From Deltaproteobacteria bacterium (lineage in GTDB: Bacteria > Desulfobacterota > Desulfobacteria > Desulfobacterales > B30-G6): a stretch of DNA of 37,638 bases. Under the pieces are notes generated by a model. That model had not been told where the DNA came from. It ran no database searches and saw only the letters and a program-made list of their open reading frames with translations. The stretch lies in contig JAJDNW010000070.1 of NCBI GenBank assembly GCA_022340465.1, positions 1-37,638 on the forward strand, given 5' to 3'. Shown here in pieces: positions 15,741 through 22,678 of this stretch (position 1 is the stretch's first letter; every line of letters starts with the position of its first letter). The translations under genes were made by a program, and so were the position numbers.

Positions 15741-18146
15741 ATGAAAAAACTGATACCGTTGCTGCTGCTCGTTTTAACCGTCGTTTTCGGTGCGCTGATT
15801 TTCAAGAATTTCATTACCAGCAGTGTGATCATTCTGAAGGATAATACCCGCATCGTCGTCGATGAAACCTGGGTGAAGGATGACAAGGTCTTTTACAGGC
15901 ACAAAGACGAAACCGATTTCGTGCCCATCGACAAGGTACGCAAGATCGAACAGGGGGGGGTCAGGGAAGGGTCCGGCATCGCCCGTTTCATGCAGAAACA
16001 GATCGATACGGGCAAAGAAACCGCCGATGGCCTCATGACCCGGGTCAGCCCCGGCAATCTGAAAAAAAAGCCCCTGTTCATACGCTGGGCGCTGGGGCTG
16101 GCAGGCATTCTTTTGTGCATCGTTTTCGCCGTTGTGCTGCTGCGCAAGAGGAGATCGGGCACGCCGCCCAAACAGGCCGTCGAAAAGAAAACACACCCTG
16201 CCGAAACAGCGGAAACCGTTGAAGCCGACGTCGATTACAGGGGGCGGGAAATCGTCGTCGAACACTTCTTGAAGGTGTTCAAGGCACAGAAAGGTGCCGA
16301 CGATGACGCTCCGACGGCCCTCAAGCCGCTGGCCCCCCCTGCACCCGATGGCAACCGTATTTACGAACTGCGGGTAAAAATAGGCGATGAATGGGCCACC
16401 CGGCGGATGTCGCTGGGCCGCATCGGTGAAGACAGCGGCAGCAGAAGCCGCTGCTACTATGTCATCTACGACGATCACCTCGTGGTAAAAATCCCCCCCT
16501 ACCCCATCAAAAATTTCAACATATACCTCGAGAGGCTCCAAAAGGAAGCTGGAATTGCCGGCAAGTTGGCTCCCAGAGAATGCCTGGTGCCCAGTATTTC
16601 GGTCATCCTGAAGAAGGTTCACCCCTTTTATGACGACGGCTCGCTGCCGCCGGAAGCGTTGGAGCGAAAATACATCGATTGGATCGAAGACAACCAGGCG
16701 TTTCGGGAGTTTCTGAAAATCGAAGGGGCCTACGCCTATTTCATGGATCTTTCCAAGTACTATTTTCTGGCAAGCATCATTGACGGTATGCACGATCCCC
16801 GGCGCAACTTCGCCAAAGAGATCACGGACCATCCCGATGTTCCCTGGGACACGATGGCATTCGAGGCCCGGTATGGACATGGCCGCAGTGCGATCTGTGA
16901 TGACATACAGTCGGTGTATAACCGTTTTGAAAGCCGGGTCAAAGAGTTCCTCCGGCAAAACAGTGTTGAAAACGCCGTCCAGAATTTCCAGATCAAAGAA
17001 TGGTTTCTGACCTTCCTTTCCAAAGGGCGGCTCAGTTCCGCCGATTTTGACATGAAATCCGGCATGGCGTCAGGACTGCACGGCATCGCCAATAAACTGT
17101 TCAAAGAAAAGCGGACGTCCGTCGACGCTTACCGGGGTATGATCGCGTCTTATGTGGCCAATAAAAGCCTGACGCGCAATAAAGCGCAGATTTCCAGCAT
17201 GATCACCAATCTGCTCGATCTGCTGGCGTGGCTGCACAACAGGAAAGTGGCCATGCGCGACCTCAAACCGGACAACCTTCTCATCGCCGGGGATCCCACG
17301 AAATTTCCCCAGTTTCTGGAGTCCGCATCCCTTTATTCGGTCGGTCTGATCGACGTGGAAACGGCGGCATGGCTGGAAACAGAAGGCGGCAGAGAGATCG
17401 AACAGCCGCCGCTCGGCGGCACGCCCGCCTTTGCCACGCCCACCCACACATTTCCCAACAACATCATCCAAAAAATATACGGCGACCCGTCACTGATCCT
17501 GTACCTTCAGGACTGGTATGCCGCCGTCGCCATGGTTTTTCACATGGTTACCGGAAAGCGCCTGTTCACGGACACCGCCAAAACGCTTATGAAAATCAAG
17601 AAAGATATCAAGGAAGGTGTCAAATCGAAAAACCGGATGCCGGAACTATTGGGGAAAACCAGCCGAATTTTCTGGACCCATGCCGTTGCCGAATTTGATG
17701 GAAAATTAGGTGCTGAAGGAAAAAAGGTGAATTATATCAGTATGATCATGAGTCCGGACACACGAGATATGCTGCGGCCGATCTTAAATGCCACGCACCG
17801 GCAAATAAACGCATCCATCAAGGGGCTCATTCTGAAGCAACAGATATTCAAGAGTGGAAAGCTTAAAAAAGCCCTTTATTCGGCTTCCTTTATGAAGGTG
17901 AACCGCTTCAAGGCTAAACTGACCGGCGACGCGGCTGCCGACATGTCCGCAGAGAAAAAAACCAGGGCACTCGCCCTGCTCGACGAACTGGAAGCACTCA
18001 AAAGAAACAGCGCCTGTTTGATCGGACCGGCAAAGGTGCTGGAAAAATCCACCCCCATTATATCAGCACATGATCTGCTGCAGGCCATGTTTACCATCGT
18101 GCTTACCCATATGCACGAAAACGTCTGGGGGGTTCTGAAACGGTAG
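15741..18146 (+). CDS. Membrane-anchored Ser/Thr protein-kinase-like protein
   Basis: 801 residues. TM1 (about 4-22) is followed by a short extracytoplasmic region (about 25-112) containing an IILKDNTRIVVDETW segment of the kind seen in small envelope domains, then TM2 (about 116-134). The cytoplasmic part holds a kinase-like domain: Lys250 in HLVVKIPP as the VAIK-type lysine, Glu269 as a possible alpha-C glutamate, the catalytic loop MRDLKPDNLL (505-514, with Met for the usual His or Tyr), and Asp538 in GLIDVETA in place of DFG. A GGTPAFATP segment (559-567) resembles the activation-loop end. About 250 residues separate Lys250 from Asp507, far more than in a standard kinase, so a large insertion lies in or after the N-lobe. 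ATG 15741 begins the first TM; it has a near-consensus promoter. The stop is 4 bp from that of the convergent TPR gene. The substrate is unknown. Confidence 0.75.
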   Translation: MKKLIPLLLLVLTVVFGALIFKNFITSSVIILKDNTRIVVDETWVKDDKVFYRHKDETDFVPIDKVRKIEQGGVREGSGIARFMQKQIDTGKETADGLMTRVSPGNLKKKPLFIRWALGLAGILLCIVFAVVLLRKRRSGTPPKQAVEKKTHPAETAETVEADVDYRGREIVVEHFLKVFKAQKGADDDAPTALKPLAPPAPDGNRIYELRVKIGDEWATRRMSLGRIGEDSGSRSRCYYVIYDDHLVVKIPPYPIKNFNIYLERLQKEAGIAGKLAPRECLVPSISVILKKVHPFYDDGSLPPEALERKYIDWIEDNQAFREFLKIEGAYAYFMDLSKYYFLASIIDGMHDPRRNFAKEITDHPDVPWDTMAFEARYGHGRSAICDDIQSVYNRFESRVKEFLRQNSVENAVQNFQIKEWFLTFLSKGRLSSADFDMKSGMASGLHGIANKLFKEKRTSVDAYRGMIASYVANKSLTRNKAQISSMITNLLDLLAWLHNRKVAMRDLKPDNLLIAGDPTKFPQFLESASLYSVGLIDVETAAWLETEGGREIEQPPLGGTPAFATPTHTFPNNIIQKIYGDPSLILYLQDWYAAVAMVFHMVTGKRLFTDTAKTLMKIKKDIKEGVKSKNRMPELLGKTSRIFWTHAVAEFDGKLGAEGKKVNYISMIMSPDTRDMLRPILNATHRQINASIKGLILKQQIFKSGKLKKALYSASFMKVNRFKAKLTGDAAADMSAEKKTRALALLDELEALKRNSACLIGPAKVLEKSTPIISAHDLLQAMFTIVLTHMHENVWGVLKR

Positions 18147-18150
18147 CCGG

Positions 18151-20109
18151 CTATCGCATCCCGTCCAAATAGCGCCGGGCGTCCGCGTTCCCCAGGGCGG
18201 AGGCATGTTCAAAATCCCGTATGGCGGCACCCTTGTCTCCGGACAACAGGTAAACCCTTCCCCGTCCGTAGTAATAAGCAGCGTTGCCCGGATCGATGCC
18301 GATGGCCTTCTCCATCTGATCCAAAGCCATGGGATAATTGCCCAGTTCGCCGTAGGCAATGCCCAGGTTGAAATGGGTCCGACCCTCTTCGGCTCCCGCG
18401 GCGAGCGCCTTTTCATAACACCTGACAGCGGATTCATAGGCGCCGTATGTCGCTGCCAGCTCTCCACGGTCAATCCAGTACGCGGCATCTTTGATGATGA
18501 CCGGTTCCGGCGTCTTTGTCGGTTTGGCGGCCAGGGGCGGCGGCTGGTTGGTCCGGGCATCGGTTTTACCCTTTATTTCCCTCAGATAGGCAATCATCAG
18601 GCGGATATCGTCCGTGTCCATGGCGGCACTGGAAATAATCCGTCCCCCGCCGGTCGAGAGGCTGCATGTCAGACTGCCGAAATCGGGGATCGACCGGGGA
18701 TCGATGCCGTGTCCCGGTATCAGACGCGCCAGTGATGCCAGGTACCTCCCCATATCCACCTCGAATCGCATCAGGGGACCGCTGAATGTCGTCTTTTTCA
18801 AAGAATCCACCATGCGGATCATTGCTCCCAGGCGATCGTCATCCGATGCCACCAGCATCAGATGACCGGTGACGGTGGTGCGCATGCTGTAGGTCATCAA
18901 GCTGTCCCTGCGGCTGCTGTCAAAAGACATTGGCGCCAAGGGGACGTTAATGCGCATGCCGACAACCCGCTGCCCTTCGACCCGACTGTCCGCTGTACGG
19001 GTCATCACCGAAACGATTCTGGTGCCGGTGCTCTTTTCCATCATCCTGCCGATGCTCTTGCCGTAAGCTTCGATCCAGGGCAGGTAGACACCATCCAGGA
19101 AATTTTCCGAATCCACTTCATCCTTGAGGACCACTATCGATTCAAAGATCACATTGGCGCCGTCGCCGTAAGACATGCCCCCGACCGTCTCCCCGGTAAA
19201 ATTCCTGCCTATCGAAATCAGTTCCGAAAAATCGATGCCCAGTTTACTGTAGACAGGTCCCAGCACCGTATCGAGCATATCCAGCAGCGAATCCACCCGG
19301 TAACTGCAGGAGCGGAAGGTGATGTCGTGGACCGGCCGGTAGGCGTTCAGACGTGTTGTCGTACCGCCGCTTGCCAAAACGGACGACAGGTCGCTGCCGC
19401 CTACAGGCACCGTCTCCACAACCGTTTTAAACTGCTGCTCGTTCAGATCCAGCTTGACGTCGACCCTATCGATCTGATCGGCTGTCTCCAGCACGCCTTT
19501 CACCATCTGCCTGAGCTCTTCCGGGCTGATCGCCGGTGCACCTTCCTGCTGCGCGGACTCCATCTGCCCGGCGGAACGCATCATCCCGTCAATCCGCTCC
19601 CTGTTGTTCTCCAGAAACCGGCGCAACGCTATGGTTATGGAAATAGCGGCAACAGACGGCCGGCGTGAGGCAACCGCCATTTTCGTCTCCATGCTTTCCG
19701 GAATGGTTACACCGCTGCCCGGTGGCAGGGACACAATGTAGTAGCCATCCCGTCCCAGCGCGTTGTAAGCCTCCCTGAAATTCGGGTTGACACGGCGATA
19801 TGGAATCAGCAAGGCTGACAAGGTCCTGTCTCCGACCTGATCCAGCGCCAGGACGATGGCCCGCTCAGCGTCGATCCAATCCACCCCCTGCAGCATTCCT
19901 CTGATCTGCGCGGTCGGTGCCTGCCCGCTGTCCGACGACCCCATGGTGTCGATCAGGTCCAGCACCGTTTCCAATCTGGAGATCTTCATTAAAAGGGGCA
20001 TCGATGTTTCAGCGCCCAACGCCGCTCCCACCGGCAGCAGAATACCGATGACAAACAATATGGCCGAAAAAGTTTTCAATGCATGCCAGCGGCCCGACCG
20101 TTTCTTCAT
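18151..20109 (-). CDS. Exported protein with C-terminal TPR repeats
   Basis: 652 residues with an N-terminal signal peptide (about 1-32, hydrophobic FSAILFVIGILLPVGAALGA). The bulk (about 33-500) is a long domain I do not recognise, with repeated phrases about mean residues such as RFLENNRERIDGMM and a VDVKLDLNEQQFK strand. The last 110 residues hold about three tetratricopeptide repeats (YESAVRCYEKAL, YPMALDQMEKAIGIDP, KGAAIRDFEHASALG), preceded by a proline-rich NQPPPLAAKPTKTPEP linker. TPRs are protein-binding, so an envelope scaffold role is likely. GAGGTG just upstream fits ATG 20109 (a GTG one codon earlier is possible). It follows the TonB-like gene by 83 bp on the same strand and probably ends that operon. 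Confidence 0.75.
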   Translation of the reverse strand: MKKRSGRWHALKTFSAILFVIGILLPVGAALGAETSMPLLMKISRLETVLDLIDTMGSSDSGQAPTAQIRGMLQGVDWIDAERAIVLALDQVGDRTLSALLIPYRRVNPNFREAYNALGRDGYYIVSLPPGSGVTIPESMETKMAVASRRPSVAAISITIALRRFLENNRERIDGMMRSAGQMESAQQEGAPAISPEELRQMVKGVLETADQIDRVDVKLDLNEQQFKTVVETVPVGGSDLSSVLASGGTTTRLNAYRPVHDITFRSCSYRVDSLLDMLDTVLGPVYSKLGIDFSELISIGRNFTGETVGGMSYGDGANVIFESIVVLKDEVDSENFLDGVYLPWIEAYGKSIGRMMEKSTGTRIVSVMTRTADSRVEGQRVVGMRINVPLAPMSFDSSRRDSLMTYSMRTTVTGHLMLVASDDDRLGAMIRMVDSLKKTTFSGPLMRFEVDMGRYLASLARLIPGHGIDPRSIPDFGSLTCSLSTGGGRIISSAAMDTDDIRLMIAYLREIKGKTDARTNQPPPLAAKPTKTPEPVIIKDAAYWIDRGELAATYGAYESAVRCYEKALAAGAEEGRTHFNLGIAYGELGNYPMALDQMEKAIGIDPGNAAYYYGRGRVYLLSGDKGAAIRDFEHASALGNADARRYLDGMR

Positions 20110-20192
20110 CACATCACCTCATTGCTGGGTTGTATTACGGCAGTATGGTCATACGCCTGGTTCCGGATCGTATTCATTATACAGAATCGCCG

Positions 20193-20918
20193 CTACTTCA
20201 ATTGAAAAAGGAATGGAACATAGACCGTTATAGGACCGTCCGGCGGCTTGGCAAAAGGCGCGACCGCCCTTACTTCCCTGATGACGAAGCGGTCGAGGGT
20301 GCGATGTCCGGAACTTTGCACGATTTTCAAATCGACGATCCTCCCTTGCGCATCTATTTCAATGGATATATCCACCCTGCCCTGCTGATTTTTCCGCTTC
20401 GCCCGGGAGGATCGATAGCTGTCTCCAATGTGATCGACGATGCGCTTCCTGATAACGCTCTGGTATTGGTCTTTAGTGATCACCGGCTGTCGCGATGCCT
20501 GCGGTACCTGCGGTGCCGGCGCCTCGGCCGCCCCTCCAGACGGCTGCCATTCGGTAACCTTGACATCCGATATCGAAGGCGCGGGAGGGGTCTCGGCCGC
20601 CCCCGGTGCCGCGTCCGGGTAATCCGCAACAGAGGGAACATCCGGGAGCGGCTGCAGCCGGGGGGGGCCTTGCGGCATTATGTGCTGCGTGCGGATGTCA
20701 TCCAGGCCGGGCATGCCTTCTTCACTGGTATGGGGTTCGGGAATCTCCCTTGCGACCGGCTTTACAGTGCTGCGCATGGTCAGCTCGATATAGGACAGCG
20801 TGCGCGGCCGGTACATGTCGGCGATGCGCATGAACACCACAACGTGCACCAGCAGAGAAAAGACGATCAGGCCAAGGAAAAGCCAGTTGGGTCTGCTGTC
20901 TGCGTCAGTCATATCCAT
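20193..20918 (-). CDS. TonB-family energy-transducer protein
   Basis: 241 residues. One N-terminal membrane anchor (about 13-31, LFLGLIVFSLLVHVVVF) is followed by a proline-rich periplasm-spanning stretch (about 58-145) and a C-terminal TonB-type domain (about 150-241) with GRVDISIEIDAQGRIVDLKIVQSSGH and FAKPPDGPITVYVPF. TonB proteins convey proton-motive force from ExbB-ExbD to outer-membrane partners. Here exbD and exbB lie upstream on the same strand, so a dedicated complex is likely. The start ATG 20918 is followed by MDM; no strong Shine-Dalgarno is seen. The exbD-tonB spacer carries copy 2 of the 119-bp repeat. No TonB-dependent receptor is present in the window. Confidence 0.88.
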   Translation of the reverse strand: MDMTDADSRPNWLFLGLIVFSLLVHVVVFMRIADMYRPRTLSYIELTMRSTVKPVAREIPEPHTSEEGMPGLDDIRTQHIMPQGPPRLQPLPDVPSVADYPDAAPGAAETPPAPSISDVKVTEWQPSGGAAEAPAPQVPQASRQPVITKDQYQSVIRKRIVDHIGDSYRSSRAKRKNQQGRVDISIEIDAQGRIVDLKIVQSSGHRTLDRFVIREVRAVAPFAKPPDGPITVYVPFLFQLK

Positions 20919-20971
20919 CAGATCAAAAAAACAATAGATCGCTTTGGGGTCTATTTATCCAAATGCCATCA

Positions 20972-21090
20972 TTGAACACTCCCCGCAGCAAGTTTAAGGG
21001 GAATCTTCACCGTAAGGAATTCTATCAATTATGATTCGCTCGCTTACCCTGCAGCAAGCTGCAGGGAATGCGCGCGCTATCTCGGTTCAA
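20972..21090. repeat. 119-bp dispersed repeat, copy 2 of 3
   Basis: Same length, orientation and hairpins as copy 1, with TTGAAC/GTTCAA ends. Compared with copy 1 it differs at two adjacent-region bases in the left hairpin loop and one base near the right end. It occupies almost the entire exbD-tonB spacer. Confidence 0.9.
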
Positions 21091-21101
21091 GACATAAGGG
21101 A

Positions 21102-21509
21102 CTAAAACGGTTTTTCCGTCGCCAGGGCCAGTCTGCCGGCACCGGCGGCTTTGGCCACATCCATGACCTGCACCGCCTTGTTCAGCACCACCGACCTGTC
21201 GGCCTTGATAACGACCAGGCTGTCCTCCCGGTTCTCCAGCCGGCCTTTCAATTCGCTGAAAAGCTCGTTCAACGGTATCTCCCGGTTGTCCAGAAAAGGC
21301 CTGCCGTTTCTGTCGACAACGATGGTGATCTCCTTCTCGGTTTGTGAAGATGCCGCACGGGCATTGGGCAGCTTGACCTTGATGCCCTCGTCCACAATGA
21401 AATTGGTGGTCAGCAGAAAATAGATCAGCAGCAGAAATACAATATCGATCAAAGAGGTGAGCGGCGCCTGCAGCTGATAAAAATGACGTTCCTTCTTGGG
21501 AAAGAGCAT
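21102..21509 (-). CDS. exbD: ExbD/TolR-family biopolymer transport protein
   Basis: 135 residues, the usual ExbD length. A single membrane helix (about 17-36) contains the proton-carrying aspartate Asp22 in SLIDIVFLLLIYFLL. The periplasmic domain that follows has the EKEITIVVDRNGRPFLDN and SLVVIKADRSV segments typical of ExbD. Works with ExbB as the proton-driven motor for TonB. ATG 21509 is chosen because GGAG lies about 9 nt upstream and the family starts there; the longer frame to 21557 is rejected. exbB ends 209 bp upstream, a wider gap than usual for exbB-exbD. Confidence 0.93.
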   Translation of the reverse strand: MLFPKKERHFYQLQAPLTSLIDIVFLLLIYFLLTTNFIVDEGIKVKLPNARAASSQTEKEITIVVDRNGRPFLDNREIPLNELFSELKGRLENREDSLVVIKADRSVVLNKAVQVMDVAKAAGAGRLALATEKPF

Positions 21510-21554
21510 GGTTTCAATCTCCGTAGATCCCCGGATTCGCCCCGGCACTGGTCT

Positions 21555-21647
21555 CACCCTGAAAGGGTGTTGGACACGTGATTATCGGACATTGGATATT
21601 GATTATTGGTTATTTAAAAAGAAAAAAACGAACAACCAATATCCAGG
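21555..21647. other. exbB-exbD spacer with hairpin and imperfect inverted repeat
   Basis: A perfect CACCCT-gaa-AGGGTG hairpin (21555-21569) is followed by an imperfect inverted repeat in which TGGATATTG..GGTT (about 21593-21611) faces AACCAATATCC (about 21634-21645). It may attenuate exbD relative to exbB or may be another dispersed repeat. No gene is seen in this spacer. Confidence 0.4.
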
Positions 21648-21718
21648 TTGATGTCGGACCGCCGGGTTTTCGTGCTTGAAAATTTACTATCGTTATTACC
21701 GGCCCAGAGAACCAAACC

Positions 21719-22321
21719 TCAGGGAATGACCGCCTTCACAAATGTTACGGCCCCGTCCTGCAGCCTGGCTTCATAATTGTTGACGCGGGAAACCAGATAG
21801 GAGTGCGCCAAAATGATGGGCAGGGCCACTGACAGCCCCAGGGCGGTCGTCAACATGGCCTCCCATATCCCGCCGGCCAGGACGGCCGCATTGACCCTGC
21901 CGCCCATTTCCTGAATCACCATGAATGCCTTGATCATCCCTATCACCGTGCCGAGGAGTCCCAAAAGAGGCGCTATATTGCCAATGGTCGCCAGGGCCTG
22001 CAGATAACTGGAAAGCTTTCGAACCTGTTCATCGGTGGCATGCACGATGACGGTTTCGAGGGTTTCGCGCTCCTTGTCCTTGACCTCCATCGCCTGCGCC
22101 AGGATGTATCCCATGGGGGATTTGCTCTGCAACGCCATCTGGTAAGCACCGCTGTCGTCGCCCTCTTTGATCAAGCCGGCCACTTTTTGCGCCAGTCCCG
22201 CCCCCCGCTTCCTCAGGCTTGCGAAACGAATCAATCGTTCCAGGAAGATAGCCAGCCCAAAAATGGAGCACAGCAGAATCGGTATAACCAGCACGCCGCC
22301 TTTAACCAGAAGATCGAGCAT
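21719..22321 (-). CDS. exbB: ExbB/TolQ/MotA-family proton-channel protein
   Basis: 200 residues. Three membrane segments are visible: an N-terminal one (about 5-26), and a pair in the C-terminal half around IAPLLGLLGTVIGMIKAF (about 113-131) and AMLTTALGLSVALPIILAHSY (about 153-173). The conserved TVIGM and TALGLSVALP motifs are diagnostic for the MotA/TolQ/ExbB proton-channel domain. The protein forms the inner-membrane stator with ExbD. ATG 22321 is preceded by GGAGGA, and the family starts there; the upstream extension to 22354 would be encoded by the hairpin leader. This is the first gene of the exbB-exbD-tonB-TPR series. Confidence 0.93.
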   Translation of the reverse strand: MLDLLVKGGVLVIPILLCSIFGLAIFLERLIRFASLRKRGAGLAQKVAGLIKEGDDSGAYQMALQSKSPMGYILAQAMEVKDKERETLETVIVHATDEQVRKLSSYLQALATIGNIAPLLGLLGTVIGMIKAFMVIQEMGGRVNAAVLAGGIWEAMLTTALGLSVALPIILAHSYLVSRVNNYEARLQDGAVTFVKAVIP

Positions 22322-22337
22322 ATTTTTTCCTCCTTCA

Positions 22338-22380
22338 ATAAAATTTTGTCCCAAAATTTTATGAAACGCGACTGCGTCGC
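22338..22380 (-). promoter_or_regulatory. Double-hairpin leader before exbB, copy 2 of 2
   Basis: Same architecture as 4674-4717: GCGAC/GTCGC hairpin (22368-22380), GTTTC spacer, then an 11-bp perfect stem with a 3-nt loop (arms 22338-22348 and 22352-22362), followed by the Shine-Dalgarno. Three stem positions differ from the CBS copy and every change is matched on the opposite arm, so pairing is kept while sequence is not. Confidence 0.6.
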
Positions 22381-22397
22381 TTCTCTATAATAATTTT

Positions 22398-22489
22398 ACC
22401 TAAGTTGAGCGATTTTCGGGTTTGCCGCAGATGCATTGAAGTTATTTTTATTTTTATCATTTTTAAAATTTGTAACGCTCAACTTAGGT
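22398..22489. repeat. MITE-like element A with 14-bp terminal inverted repeats
   Basis: 92 bp bounded by ACCTAAGTTGAGCG and its exact inverted complement. Its first 38 bp are identical to element B (24571-24780), and the last 40 or so bp are similar. It has no coding capacity. It lies between exbB and the DxDxDG-repeat gene. Confidence 0.8.
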
Positions 22490-22559
22490 TTTAATTTCTC
22501 CAGAGCTACCCCCGATACGGGATCTTTGCACCGTTTTGACAAGCAGCGGGGAATTCAAA

Positions 22560-22678
22560 TTGAACACTCCCCACAGCAAGCGTAAGGGGAATCTTCACCG
22601 TAAGGAATTCTATCAATTGTGATTCGCTCGCTTACCCTGCAGCAAGCTGCAGGGAATGCGCGCGCTATCTCGGTTCAA
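22560..22678. repeat. 119-bp dispersed repeat, copy 3 of 3
   Basis: Full-length copy with TTGAAC/GTTCAA ends. Its right end overlaps the last codon and supplies the TGA stop (22675-22677) of the minus-strand DxDxDG-repeat gene. About 3 differences from copy 1. Confidence 0.9.

Noticed and set aside
15774-16958. A 394-codon minus-strand frame opposite the kinase-like gene
   Set aside because: No start context or domain; the plus strand has kinase motifs and a near-consensus promoter.
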